Source of the DNA: Coriaria nepalensis
Taxonomy: Eukaryota; Streptophyta; Magnoliopsida; Cucurbitales; Coriariaceae
DNA length: 64,000 nt
Direction of reading: 5' to 3'
NCBI GenBank assembly: GCA_027186245.1
Contig: CP114483.1
Location: 32,645,642 to 32,709,641 of the forward strand
A program made the position numbers and the translations under genes. Of this stretch, positions 49,950 to 62,899 are shown in pieces (positions within the stretch are counted from its first letter, which is position 1; every line of letters begins with the position of its first letter). The notes beneath the pieces were generated by a model, which was not told where the DNA came from, did no database searches, and worked only from the letters and a program-made list of their open reading frames with translations.

Positions 49950-50915
49950 CTTCTTAAGTATCATTTGATTAGGCCCTTGAACTATTTAGTTATTGTTAGG
50001 TGTCGGCTGATTATGTGAATAGATTGTTTAATCTCTTTGAGGTGTCTAATTTAGTTCATCATGGAAAACTCAGTTTTGTACTGGTTGTATTTCCTCTACC
50101 ACGTCTAAGTCCCACTACTCCACTCATTTCACATAGTCGGTGAGGGTGATACGTAGGTTGAGCTGACCCGATCCTATGCCATTTCCTAAACGTTTCTCTT
50201 CAGCTTCCCAAAAATCAGCTTCTAAGATTTAAGACTGATTCGCATTCTACCCTCGACTCGGTCTTCCCCATTTTCCCATTTTCTGATGAGGATCATTAGG
50301 TTTAGCTTCTCATTTCCATGTTGCTATAAGAGTTGTTACTCGTTCTTGCGCTGAACCGATGCATTCCTAGTAGGAGCAAAGTTATAGGGTTCTCAACTTT
50401 TTGAAAATTAGTATTTTGACTTAAAATATTATGTATAAATTCTTAAAAATTTAAATTAAAATCTATTTTTTTTTGCTCTAATTTTCATTTAATATTTATT
50501 ATCTTTTCTTAACTCTTAATTATACTTCATATTAAAAATACTTTTATGCATCACTTATTTATGATCTTTAAATGACATGTATGTATCGTTTAATTTCAAA
50601 ATCAATTATTCGTACAATCCCAAAGCCTACGCGGCATCTTCTCTAAACTATGTCACCAAATTACCTTGTAGAATAATATAATGATGTTTTCCAATTCGAA
50701 CTTATGGAGAAGAAATTTTCCACAATAATCATAAAGTAACTCATGTAGAAACTATATGGAAAAACTATGAAAACTATTAATAAATAAATAAATAAATTTA
50801 TTAATAAAAGATCGACTGAAGAATTACTAAGTAAAATTTGCAAATGTTTCATTTTCATAACCTGGGTTATTGGTCAAATAATATTTTATGTTAATTAATG
50901 GAACATATATAAATA
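49950..50915. other. Intergenic DNA, nothing recognised
   Basis: A less AT-rich stretch at 50090-50360 has a short open frame without recognisable motif. The rest is AT-rich. Confidence 0.4.
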
Positions 50916-50919
50916 ATAA

Positions 50920-51908
50920 GGAAAATGAGAAAATTAGAATAAATTTTCTAAAGTTATACAAATTATAGTAAATTCTAAAAATATTTTTTTAATGAACATT
51001 AAAAAACTAAATCTAAATTATAATAAGTCTTTAGAATTTTTATAACGGATTAGTTCTTCCAGCTCAGTATGATATGATCTGACCCATGAGATTAGAAAAA
51101 TAATTTGTGTTTCTAAAAAGATCTCTTAATTAATTTAAATTTATTTTATTTTTTTTATCCTAAATTTTCATTTTTCACTTTTACCCCAAGAACCTCTCAA
51201 CCTTAAAATATCACCGATTTCCAGCCAACCGCCTCCATCAACGACCATCAAGAAAAAACTGACCTAATTTCTCTCAAAACAAAAAATAAAAATCTAAAAC
51301 TTGATCCAAATTTTTGTGAAAAAATTGAATCATGATTTGATTTTATCCATATCTTTATAAGGAATCCAATCATTTCGATCGATTAAAAAAACCAATTCAT
51401 TTCTCATGAAAATACCAGATTGGGGTTTAGTTTTTCTCGAGAAATCAGTTTAGATTTTAGGCTTTTTTTTTTCACTAAATCAATCGAGTGCAATTTTTTT
51501 CACGATAAATCAAAATGATTTTTCATGATGGTGATTGAGGGAGGCGGTTTGCCGAAATCGGTATTATTTTAGGCCTCAGAGGTTGTTTGGGAAAAAAAGT
51601 GGAAAAATAAAAAGATTAGGATCAAAATGAACAACATTAATTTGCTTAGTTAATGGATCATTTTTAAAATAAATTTTTTAAACTCCTAGATTAGATCGAA
51701 TTGAATCATTGATTAGAGATCAATCTATTAAAAAATTAGAAATTTATTATAATTTAAATTAAAATTTAAAATATATTTATTATAATTATAAAAATTATAA
51801 TAAATTATTATAATTTATATATATATATATTTTTTAAATATTTATTATAATTATAAAATTATTTTAATATAATTTATATTAACTTTTAGGGATTTCTCCT
51901 ATTTTACC
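50920..51908. mobile_element. Second long foldback element (~1 kb)
   Basis: 50920-51300 aligns with the reverse complement of 51480-51908. Paired landmarks are 'accgcctcc' (51228) with 'ggaggcggt' (51539), 'tgattttt' and 'acctct' with 'agaggttg', and 'aaattataataa' (51015) with 'ttattataattt' (51743). The outermost pair is 'gaaaatgagaaa' (50921) with 'tttctcctatttta' (51893). The middle (51300-51480) is the loop. Arms are diverged; no target duplication was identified. Confidence 0.65.
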
Positions 51909-51909
51909 C

Positions 51910-52740
51910 CCGAAAAAAAGTAGAAGATGCCATTTGGCATAGTCGTAAGCAATGGGGCACGGGCTAACCATAAGACCACACATCAATTTCCAGATTGGGT
52001 AAATGCACTATTCATGAACATTAGATAACCCTTTCATACGTCTATCCTATATAAGTTGTAATACAATCTGTCTCAGAGTTTCAAGACTTTCCGCATCGCA
52101 CGAATAGTCAAATAAATAATTTTTCCTCTGAAATTTTCAAGTTTGGAAAAATTGTACAGTGCCTTTCAACCTTACGAAATATTCAACAATTTTTTGAAAC
52201 ATTTCGTTGAAAAAAGAACAGATCGAATCATATGCTTCGCACTGTTCTAATATCCACTCCACCTTTTACATCTATTTCAACTCCAACCGATTCATTCTTA
52301 ACCTGTTTTGTTTCTATTTCAACTCCACCTGTTATGTTGTTTTAGATCAAGATCGGTAAACTTAAAACTGGATACAAAGTATAGCGAATACAAAGCATGT
52401 CGAAACACATAATCCAAGCTCTATGTTTTTTAAGATTAAGGGGCAAAAAATAAAAGTAGCTAAGTATTTGTCTTAGGAAGGGTTAAGGAGTGTGTGTATA
52501 ATTTTTACAAATTTAGGGTATGAAGTCTAATTATTTAAAAGTTCAGAGGGGAAAAGTCCCATTTACTGAATCAAATTGACAAATACTATGCAATTCTCTG
52601 TAATTTTTATATATTTATCAATGAATTAGTGAATAATGCCAATATCTTTATTAATGTGTGTATAACATAACAACCAACTAGAAATCAACATCAAGAACCA
52701 GAAAATCAACATCAATACATTGAAGAAAAAGAAAAAAAAA
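51910..52740. other. Intergenic DNA and 3' region of the EF-hand gene
   Basis: No gene seen. 52580-52740, directly after the EF-hand stop codon on the minus strand, is AT-rich and would hold its 3' UTR. Confidence 0.45.
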
Positions 52741-52741
52741 T

Positions 52742-53104
52742 TCAAGAAGCTGATCTCTTAAACTCTTTCTGCAAGGCATCTTCAAGCCAATCCAAAGATT
52801 CTTCCATCAATTCAGGGCTCAATCTAAACATCAAAACGCAAAACTCCGTCCGATTCAAAGCACCATCTCCATCTAAGTCACCTTCTATTACCATACTAAC
52901 AAGCTCATCCTCTTTCAAATCATGTAAACCTAGAATCATAGAGTTTCTCCTCAAGCTCTCTAACGTGATAACTCCTCTCTCTCTATCCATTAACAGCTCG
53001 AACCCATTGCAGAGCTCCCTTATCAGCCCCTCACCGCCCAGCTTCTCAGCCATTAATGGCAGCAGATCTTGAAATTCAGACAGCCTTTTGCTATGACTTG
53101 CCAT
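52742..53104 (-). CDS. Small EF-hand protein, KIC/PBP1-like
   Basis: A single exon of 120 residues. It has one canonical EF-hand loop, D76-L-D-G-D-G-A-L-N-R-T-E87, with all calcium ligands, preceded by a degenerate first hand (L-M-D-R-E-R-G-V-I-T-L-E at about 38-49). Length, single-exon structure and the ending S-L-D-W-L-E-D-A match the plant KIC/PBP1 group. These bind calcium and regulate a kinesin-like calmodulin-binding protein or the PINOID kinase. No signal peptide or myristoylation site is seen, so it should be soluble in the cytosol. A TATA box lies about 75 bp upstream. The partner protein is inferred from the family. Confidence 0.9.
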   Translation of the reverse strand: MASHSKRLSEFQDLLPLMAEKLGGEGLIRELCNGFELLMDRERGVITLESLRRNSMILGLHDLKEDELVSMVIEGDLDGDGALNRTEFCVLMFRLSPELMEESLDWLEDALQKEFKRSAS

Positions 53105-53177
53105 GAGAACTAATGGAGAATTTAAATTTTAATCAATCTAGTTAATGCTTTTATTACAAAATGGAGTTGAAGAGGGG

Positions 53178-53193
53178 ATTTATATATATATAT
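53178..53193 (-). promoter_or_regulatory. TATA box of the EF-hand gene
   Basis: A (TA)n-type box on the minus strand (tatatatatataaat) 74-89 bp upstream of the ATG, with no competing box nearby. Confidence 0.6.
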
Positions 53194-53399
53194 GGAAAAG
53201 AAGGAAAATTGAGAGGTTGAGGGGGTTCTTGGAAACTGAGGAGTTATGGTCTTATTGTTTCGCGAATGACAGCAATAAAAGAAAAAAGAAGAACAGATTC
53301 GTTACGTTGGAAACTTGTTATATATTATTTTTGTTTTCATTGATATTTGAAATTGCCTATCTATTCCGAAGACAGTGGTGAGGGGTAATTCGGTCTTTT

Positions 53400-54475
53400 A
53401 ACAAAGCTTCTGTATTCTTGACCTGCTGAGGTAGGAATCAGAAACGTGTAAATGGGTCGATTAAGAATTTATGAGAAAAAGTCGACTTTTGTTCTGTAAA
53501 ATGGTCCTTTTTATCTTTTCTTTCCCACCTTCGGGGCAAGTTTGGTTAGGAATTAGGTTGTCATTAAGTTATTTCACATGATATGAAAGTATATTTTTTT
53601 TATTTCTCTTTGCGATCACTTAGTGGGTTACCTTCCTAAGAAAGTTGCGGGACTCCAGTGGAACATTATAGAAATATAGGGGAAGATGCAAGTAAGTCAG
53701 TCCACTTAATATTACTCTTTCAAAGTGTTTTAAGAGTTTAAACACAATAGCAGTGAAGCGATTCATTGAGAGCCTTTTTTTTTATCTGTAAGCGACAATT
53801 ACACCAGAGCGAGCAAGATTCGAACAAAGATAACACTTTGGTTGCGGACTTTTATCCATTGTGTTAACCTGAAATACCGTTCACTATAAAAGACTCTACA
53901 GTTGATAGTGTGTTTTAAGATCGTACATCTGCAATTATGAATAAAGAGTGGCCGGGGTTGAAGTTGGTCAACCCCATTCTAACACTGTAATCAATACTTA
54001 GGAGTGTGTGAGAGAGATAACTTGAGTATGAATGCATCTATCTTATTTTTTTATATCAATTATATTTTAAATATATATGCAAGGTTGTGAAACCTTAAAC
54101 ACTTTTACTCATATCAAGCTCGCATTGCTCAACGGCCTAATTATTTTTTGCTCCATGATCAATGTTAAAGTCGTTCTAGTCTGATATGACAGTGATATGT
54201 TCCCCAGTCAAAGGCCAGAGTAACTTATTACTTTTCCTCTTCCTCTTCAACGAATTCTCCTTAGACTAAAGACGAGTGAAAAAATTCCCAACTCAACCTT
54301 AGCTCCACATAACCTATTCTCATCTTGTTCAGCTATCACCATATTGGCTAACTCGACCCTCAGTCCCCCGTAGACCTCAGCCTCACTTACTACCTGTCCA
54401 TCTTGTCTAGTCATCACTACACCGGCATACACTATCTCTGCCTTAGTCTCACCTATACTTATTGAAGTTGTTTAG
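53400..54475. other. Intergenic DNA, nothing recognised
   Basis: No conserved frame found. The open minus frame near 54247-54432 has no family resemblance I can name. Confidence 0.4.
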
Positions 54476-54479
54476 AAAT

Positions 54480-55600
54480 CTAACCTAATAATTATCCCAT
54501 TGGCATGTAACTTCATCGGATGTGAGTTACGTGGCACTTTGCCTCCCTTTCATGTTGATTTGGCCTGATAGGCTCTACCTAAAACACCATCCATACTGAT
54601 GGGTATGAAAATACATAAGACGGCGCATTAAATGCCCATTGATTCATGCTCTCCATATAATGAGAAGTTCAAGGAATCTTACAAGAATCCATTGTGACTA
54701 TTATCATACCAGATTGATCATTTCATCTATGTAATTATCTCGATCAATTCTTAAGTATGGTATAACTATTAAACTTAACTATACTAACTATATAAATCAT
54801 GTGAGTTTTTATACAACTTAGATAACAGATTTATAAAAACTATTTTCATATTATATTACCTTGCACAATTTCAACATTGCATAAAGACATATCACTCATA
54901 TGACTCTTCCTCTAATATAGAGATGTCGAATCATATCTTATCATCCTACAGACTACTCATACAAGAACACATGCCTATGGCTTACTTTCTTAGCAAACCT
55001 TAAAAAGAGTCACATTTAGTAATATCAAAACATCATATCTTATATGTCAAAACTGTGGCGATCTCAGGTTTGACAATCACAAATACAATAGACACTTGAC
55101 TAGCGTTATTAACAGTCACTCTTAATATCATTGAGACATGTCCACTAATCACATTGAGTGATAAAATCTCTATCAGTCACATATATCCTATCCCGATATT
55201 TTCTAATATTAATGATTATGTGATCATTCATCTCTCTCGATGATAGTGCATGTAATAGTACTTTTGGTTTGTCATGATCCCGTCATGACAATCCTACAAC
55301 TATGAACAATTTAGATCTTAGATGTCAAGCTACTTGAATCTCACCAAGCTTGATCACTATCACGATTCCAAATGCATATCTAAGATTCAAGAATACATCA
55401 GGTATGTCATACAAATAATATGCATACTATGTCACTTCCAACATAATGACAATCAATATGATATACTAAATGCTTATTTAATTATAACGCAGTCATTGAT
55501 TTGATAACTTATATAGATCAAGGCTGATTCACATATGTAATTGACCTTATCGGGTCTAACCCGATTGACCTAATGGGTATTATACTTTCAATTTCTCACT
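54480..55600 (-). repeat. Copia-type LTR-like fragment, minus orientation
   Basis: Non-coding. In reverse orientation it has the same style of phrases as 10.2-11.6 kb, such as 'aacttagataa', 'actattttcata.tatattac', 'actcat.tgactc' and a 'tctctaatatta' region. Likely another member of the long-LTR family. Ends not found. Confidence 0.4.
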
Positions 55601-55604
55601 TGCA

Positions 55605-57465
55605 CTAAAACCAATCACCTTTGTATCTTATTCTCATCTTATCAAGTTAGTGCTTAAACTTTTTTTGGGAAGTGCTTAAACTTTTGTTGGAGAGTTCTTT
55701 ATTGTGTGAATCCACTATGTTATATTTTTATCTACTCTCTTATATTCACTTGAACACTTTCGACTATTAATCAGATAAAGTACACTATCACATGAATCTT
55801 ATTCTCATTTTCATTATCATGAAACAATATGTGTTTTTGATTTCTGATGAAACCTTAGTTCTTTCACTTTCGATGTGCACCATTATTATCATAGGAGCTA
55901 TCACATGAATCAGATAAAGTACGCATTTCACGTGAATGATGCTAGGAACTATTATAAGTTCAGTAATTAACCAATTTATATAATACACACTTATTTTGCT
56001 TTGCAAATATTAAAGTATTCATTTTTGTTAATTGTATTCTTGGTCGTTTGTTGATTAGAACTCTTACAACTAACTGATTCAACAATTAACATTAAACGAT
56101 ACATGATTGATTCACCATGGACAATGTCTAATTGAAAATTAGAGTCAGTGAAAAATTTAAATTCAATTTCGGATCTCCATAAATAAAGAATTAGAGTAAG
56201 TAATCCCAGCTTGATAGTTTCTAACAAATCTACATTATTTTCAATGCGTAATATATTTATCAATTTATATAGACAATGAACATGATCATACTTCCATAAA
56301 CTCAATATGGTACACATACATGGGTTCAATCACAAGATTCCATTATTTGTTCAAATTGGATTTTAAACTATGAGAAGTTTGCTTCAATTCATAGATTAAC
56401 GTAAGTAACTTACACAATTACGTTGTGCATTTTATATGAAATCTTCGAGTTGTATCTCACACCTCTTCTCAATTTTCATTTTAGGAAGTTAGGGCTTGTA
56501 TTGTTTCAAGTAAAAGTCTGGTTATATCGATTCCTTATCGGTGTAAATTGATTATTAATCGGTATTAGTTTTTGTCGGCTTATAATGGTTCTTAAAATTG
56601 GTCTTATTACTGTCAATGATGATTAAAATATTGAAGAGATTAATGTTAGAAAATTTCATTAACCATAACAAAATTGATGATTGCAATATAAAAGATATAT
56701 ACAAGACTGATGATTACAATATAAAAGATGGTTACATGATGAATGATTACAAGTATATTGTTCTATTACAATATGTAAGGTGTATGAGTTTCTAGCTTCA
56801 ATACTAATGAACCAAATATTTATTTCTTTCCTTTTAATCTTCTTTGGAAAAATCTATTTTCTGATTGTAGTTGCAGCATTTCGTGACTATATATAAAAAG
56901 GAAATTTATGTTAAATGCATGCATGGCTACACGTGTCAAATTATCAATATTTCAGTTGTCTATACAAACTTCCTTCACTTTATAACTATTCACACGATAT
57001 GAAATCAATAGTTTGCATGCAAGCACACATGCTCGACAATTGCCATAACGTGAATGGGATAAATTTTGGCCCAACTTTTCATATCTGAACCAGACGTTGA
57101 ATTAAACAGACTTGCTCGGTTGTCATGATATTGAAAACTGAGTAAATTTGATTGGTTGCAAATTTTGGGGAAATTATGTTTGTTATTTGCATGTGAGATT
57201 GAGGGATGCATAAACTGGCATGGATCGTATGATCAATAATTGATTTGATTTTGGGTATCATCCTTTGCCTATATGAGTTTTCAACTACACTAAACTGGTA
57301 AGTAAATAATAAGTTCTACCAGCCAATTAAGACATACCAAATCTATGTAAGTTCTGTCATCTTGTGGTACCACACGTCTTTCACGTAACTATCCTCCAGA
57401 ATGCAACATCACAAGTTAGTAAAAAAGGTTAACCAAATAATAGAGGTAAGAAGTTATGGAATTAT
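55605..57465. other. AT-rich intergenic DNA with short repeats
   Basis: 'atcagataaagtac' occurs at 55770 and 55909. 'tgatgattacaatataaaag' variants recur at about 56675-56730. No gene recognised. Confidence 0.5.
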
Positions 57466-57469
57466 TAGA

Positions 57470-58290
57470 TTGTTAAGTACCGATCAAGATCGATTCAGAT
57501 CTATTCGACCTACTAATTAAAATTGATTGGGTCAACCAAAACAAATTAAAATTGATTTGTAGGTGATTAGGACTTTAATTAAATATATTGTGAAGGATCA
57601 CATGAAGCACTAAATAGTCTAGACCATGCAAATTCACGAAGGACTAAATAGTCTATGATAGACCATAAAGGATCATGAATGATTAAATAGATTATGATAA
57701 ATCATGAAAGACCGTGAAGAACTATGATAAATTAGGAAGGACCACGAATGACAATTAAGGACAAAGAATGACAACAAAAACTTGATAACACTTATAAAAT
57801 GAATAAGTAAAGATAAAATGTCTTCATAATAGTCAAGGTTAGAAGTACATGAAGATTAGAGAACAAGGGTTAAAGCAGTAAATTCATAAATCAAATAATA
57901 AATAAATAAAATCAATTATTAAATAAATCATCCAATGTGGCAAATAAAGAAGGCTGATCATGTCGGTTGTCTTAATTAAGATAGCCACATAACTCCTAAA
58001 GTTACTACATGCTTCTCAAACAAGATAAGTTGACAATCTCCTTTGACCAATTCTTGTACATATTAGCTTTCTTTCTCTTACTTTTCCTTTCCATTACGAA
58101 GCACATAACCTTGCATTCTGCTTTCTTATTTTTCATCTTCATTTTGGTCCAAATATTTTGCAACTCTTGATCATATACTAGAATAACTCTTGGTTCAAGA
58201 AAGTATAACTTTCTAGGTAAGAGTTCTTCTTAAGTAAATTAGTCTTCATTCTTGTAGTTGCAAACCTAAGCAAAAACAGTTTTGACTCTC
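57470..58290 (+). repeat. Probable LTR-like repeat with GACCATGAA-type units
   Basis: Starts near 'tgttaagtaccgatcaagat'. Between 57590 and 57770 variants of 'gaaggaccatgaa.gac' recur about eight times. The T/C-rich end near 58070-58140 looks like an LTR U5. No coding content; limits approximate. Confidence 0.4.
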
Positions 58291-58589
58291 TTAGATATAA
58301 TTGTAATATGGGATTAATCTATATGCAATAAAATTATATAGAAATTATATTAAGAACATTCATATTATTGACTGTGATATCAATTCTTGTAATAGAGTGT
58401 CTAATATGCTAAATGGTGTGCATGATTTTTAAAATTTGTAAAATTCTAACTGTCATTGGGAAGAATAGGTAATCATCTCCTACAATCCGCATCAAAATGA
58501 TTACCGGAACCACATAATACACGCCACTCTTTAACATACAAATCTTTTCTCTTCGGAATCAAACTCACAAATTTAGTTGTACATTTATG

Positions 58590-58800
58590 TCTCTTCATAT
58601 CGGTATACTCATTAGTTTATACCCCGGCTTGTATGCTATTTCCAAGTTAAATTCATTACAATCAACTTGAATAGTGTAGATTACATCCAACAACTCATTA
58701 TAAGTGACCCAAGGTTCAATCCCAATGCCTGTTGATCCCTTGAAATTCTTTGGCAACCAATACCACAATATCTTTCTCATTCTACTTACACTCTCCATTG
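58590..58800 (-). pseudogene. MULE transposase N-terminal fragment
   Basis: The minus frame reads V-T-Y-N-E-L-L-D-V-I-Y ... C-N-E-F-N-L-E-I-A-Y-K-P-G-Y. This parallels S-F-S-E-L-L-E-D-I-Y ... N-K-F-D-M-T-I-A-Y-K-P in the 37.4-kb fragment and the N-terminal domain of Mutator-like transposases. It stops after the M-S-I-P-I residues; nothing catalytic follows. Confidence 0.5.
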
Positions 58801-58886
58801 TACATTACATAAATGAAAAGTGTCATCCTGAAAATAGAGCAGTTTAGAATTAGTATACAGGGCTCAAGCATACCATACGATTATTA

Positions 58887-61800
58887 TTACCGGCCTTCTT
58901 CGAAGGTAGTTTCTATGCTGATTTCTGGTTTACTAGAAGAAGCTGCGCTGGAATTATTAAGGGGCCTCCTTTCAACAAATGCTGGCTGGTTCGGTCGAGG
59001 AAGAGAAGCGATGCTATGATCACTCCCAAGCATATAAACTACTTTCGATATTAACACACTTCAAAAACTCATTCGAATTGCAATTCTCTCTTAGTATAGG
59101 ATCCATTAATTCTATGGCCTTCCCTTCACACCACAATCTCCATGCCTGTATAAAAAATTAATGATAAAAGAGTTAAATTAAAAGTGAAAAAACGGAAGTG
59201 AAAGTGGATTAGAACTAGAAACTCCAGTTTTAGTACATAAAACTGAAGTTTACACAGATGTTGGACCAAAAGGAACCTAAAGAGTACTCACGTAACCTAG
59301 AAGGCTCAAAGCTTGTTCCGACATGTAAAATCCAGTGTTCTTTTTCCCACTAACAACTTCAAGCATCACTACTCCGAAACTGAAAACATCAGACTTGTCT
59401 GAAAATAGTCCCTCCAGTGCATATTCCGGAGACATGTAGCCACTGCAGCAAAATCAACAGCTTGGAAAAGGTTTTTGAATTTAAAAATATTGTATATGTG
59501 CATAAGACTAGACCTTAGTCACTTACTAAGTCCCAATAACTCGAACCGTGCTCGCCTCAGTTTGTTTTCCTCCAAGAATCCTTGCCAACCCAAAATCCGA
59601 AATTTTTGGATTCATCTCCTCATCTAGTAAAACATTGCTTGTTTTCAAGTCTCTATGAATAATCTTCAACCTAGAGTCTTGGTGAAGATAAAGCACACCT
59701 CGAGCAATTCCCAAAATAATATTTAACCGTACCTCCCAATTGAGTAACACACAGTTTTCAATCTTTGCAAAAGTGACAATATTCCGTTAGAAAGTATATT
59801 CATGCGAAATAAATATCAAATGTGAACGATTTTAGTATTTAGAAACAAACCAAATATAAAGGAATCTAAGCTTTTGTTGGGCATGTACTCATAGAGTAAC
59901 ATCTTTTCCTCTCCTTCAATGCAATACCCCAAAAGCCTAACAAGATTTCGATGCTGCAGCTTGGCAATCAACACGACCTCATTCTTAAATTCCTCTAATC
60001 CTTGGCCTGAACCTCTGGACAGCCTCTTTATAGCGATTTCTTGTCCTCCTGGAAACATACCCTGAGAGGATGCAATTCTTGTCATCATCAATGATAAACG
60101 GAAGTCTAAAACTGAAAATTTAAACAATTAACATATAAGATAAAATAAACAAATGAATGATTGATGAGATATTACCTTGTAAACAGGCCCAAATCCTCCT
60201 TGTCCAAGTTTATTTGCTTCCGAGAAATTGTCTGTGGCAGCTAGTACAGTGTCCAGATCAAAAAAGGGAACGTCTATTTGTTTCTTATCATCTTCTCCGA
60301 ACTGGCCTGAGTTGATGAAGTCTTTGATGCGTTTCTCACTTTCATACAAGTGAAATTCCTGATTGTCCTGAACATTCTGTTTCTTGTCTAGTTTATCCAA
60401 ACAAAAAAATAAAAGATTGATCAGTAGAAAATCGCATGGAAGCCATCTGATTCCTTTTACATCAGCAGAAAAATAAATACCCTACACTGATACATACCTT
60501 GTGTATTGGCCATTTTCCTTCTTCTCAAGTAACACTTGAAAAATGTAAAACAGGAGATAACAACTAAGCTAGCAACAACCACTGTTACTATGACATGGAG
60601 TGGCACATTTTTTTGTGTAGTTCCTTCATTTCCTGCATGAAAATTATTGACTCCTAAAACAAAGAAGAATATGTCAAGAGTATAAGACGATGAATAAAAA
60701 AGCGTATGGTAAGATTTCTAATAGCAGGAATGTATTGAGTTTATCTCTTACCTCTAGTACAATTGACGTTTTTTCCATTCCATTGAAAGGGAGCTTGACA
60801 AATGCACCTTTTCACTCTATCTTTTGTCAAACTGCAGATTGAATTTGGCCAATCCTTGCAGTCGTTCGATGAATTACAAACAGGTTCCAATGGGGGCTTC
60901 CAACCGATTTCTACTTCATCAGACCAAACACCTGAGCAACCCTTGCTCAAAAAAAATGGCAAGGATTGGTTCACCTGCAAAATCTTTCCCATTTCATCTT
61001 TATCAGCACATTTTGCTTTATTTACTTTTATAGCAAAAGTATTATTCGCTGGAACAATGATTGTGACTCGGTAGCTGTCTCCTTCTGTTAGAAAGTGGAG
61101 TTGGCCACTTGTTTGGTTGCAAAAAAAGCTCCGGTATTTGGGGTCACCACAATCTTGACCAGTGCTGCTTAGAGGATAGGGAATAGCATCGGTTCCGCAA
61201 GCAGGGCAGTCTTTACTTGTCAATTCTGCAAGAAAATAACATTAGATTTGTTGATGAAAACATGCTTCTGCATCCTTCTAACATCACCACATTTAGGTCA
61301 TCTCACTAGTCTTGTTATAAGAAAGTGCAAGCAAAGAGAAAGTGCAAAATACCATGCTCAGAACAACAAGATTCTTTAAGTCTACGAAGATGTAAGATTT
61401 CCAGGTTCAGACCAAACTAAGCAAAGAGTCTTAATTAGGCCATTAATCATGAACTGTTAGCTACTATAGTTTTTAAAAATAAAAAACAGTTGATAGAGAA
61501 TAGAACTAAATCCAAACACATTAGTGGTATCACATTTGTTGTCCTATGAATAAAAGAAAAATCTTTAAACACCTATATCAGAAAGCGGTACACGGAAATG
61601 AATTTCCATGCCTCCCTTCAAAGATTCCCTAATATTTTTTATTTCATCATCTTCCTCCCAAATCCAGCACTCCCTTTCCCTACTTTGTAGGCCTCCAATT
61701 TGTGAATAAGCCTGACACCTGCAATTCTCAAGGCAAGTGTCATTGCAAGATTCAAAATCAACTGTTTTGAACCTTACCTGGGGCTTTTTCATGTCCATCA

Positions 61801-62851
61801 TTTGTAACACCAAGAAGTTATCAATTTCAGCATCTTTCCTACAAAATAACTCAGATTTTCTGGTGCATCCATCTTGAAAATCTCCAGAGTTCCACTTATC
61901 CTGTGAATTCGGCATAAACCCAGGCAAGCACTTGCAATTAAACCTATTTTCACTGTTGCAGCTAGCAAATAATCCGCAAGAGTCGACCAAATCGCATTTT
62001 CCATTTGGTTGATACCATATCTTAGACCACAAGTTGGTTTCGGTGTTCAAGGAAAGGAGTTGTATCTGCCCGTTATATTTCATCACTATCCTTGAATTGG
62101 TGAATTTAGTGCTGTCTAAAAAATGTGCTAGTACATACGTAGGAAGCTCATCAATTTCAGTCCCCCATATGCTGCTTTTCCAGTAGGGGTAGTTTCTTTC
62201 AAGGATGCTGTATTGGTTTTGGTCTCCTCCTTCATCTTTCTGGAAGGTGAAGTTTCCTGGTGCTGGGTCGTCACTACTTACCCACGAAGTCAACATCAAT
62301 CCTTCAACCATTTTCATACCAGGAAGAAATGTATCAGTTGGATTATCAAAGCTTTGCCATAGAGTGCTATTCATTATGTCCTTATCTCGATCTTCTTCTC
62401 TAATTAGAATCAGGTTTCCAGTATCCATGAGCTTCAGTACAGTTCTGTTTATAGAATGATCTTTGATGATGGCTGACCATAAAGGTGTTTCTCCATCCAT
62501 AACCTTGAGAACACCGTCTTCTGCTATCTTCAAAACTCCATTTCTATTGGGTATTGATCTGTTCCGGTTTGCTACCCAGACAACCGTTGGTGGTTCTGAT
62601 CTGTTGTAATACCATATCCCTATATATCTTCTTTCATCATCCAAGCTTCCATTGGGAGTGAAGAAACCAAGCTCAAAATTTTCTCCAGCCGAAATAAGGT
62701 TGCTTAGGCTATCATCTCTAACGGGACTGTTGAATGTCATAGTATCTCTGGCAGAGCAAATCGAAACTAAAAACAATAGACCTGAAAAAATGATTAGGGC
62801 TGAAAAAATGGAGGATAGAAACCATCTTACCGTAAAGAAGGTAGCTACCAT
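58887..62851 (-). pseudogene. S-domain (G-type lectin) receptor-like kinase, disrupted
   Basis: Exons on the minus strand are 62851-61573, 61225-60752, 60653-60498, 60387-60176, 60061-59851, 59762-59527, 59442-59292 and 59145-58887. Exon 1 encodes a signal peptide (about 1-34), B-lectin, S-locus glycoprotein and PAN domains. Exon 2 adds an unusual Cys-rich segment (C-P-A-C-G-T-D-A-I-P-Y-P-L) like GUB_WAK. Exon 3 holds the transmembrane helix and basic stop-transfer. Exons 4-8 encode a Ser/Thr kinase with L-G-Q-G-G-F-G, A-I-K, H-R-D-L-K and D-F-G. Exon 6 is 236 nt, against the 238 nt I expect beside 211- and 151-nt exons. The junction then gives a TGA in its second codon. Exon 8 lacks about 60 nt between C-V-N-I and M-L-G-S-D, which shifts the frame. 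As assembled, no complete kinase can be made. The extracellular part is intact and could yield a receptor fragment. Sequencing error in exon 6 is possible; the exon 8 gap is harder to explain that way. Confidence 0.85.
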
Positions 62852-62899
62852 GGTTGATATGGAAAGAACCTCAGACTGGGTATATGCGAATTATTGACT

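Noticed and set aside
54247..54432. 61-codon minus-strand frame (M-Y-A-G-V-V...)
   Set aside because: No recognisable domain and lies in repeat-like DNA.
57590..57770. Regularly recurring short units that could suggest a CRISPR-like array
   Set aside because: Units are diverged, spacers are not uniform, and the DNA is a plant nuclear repeat.
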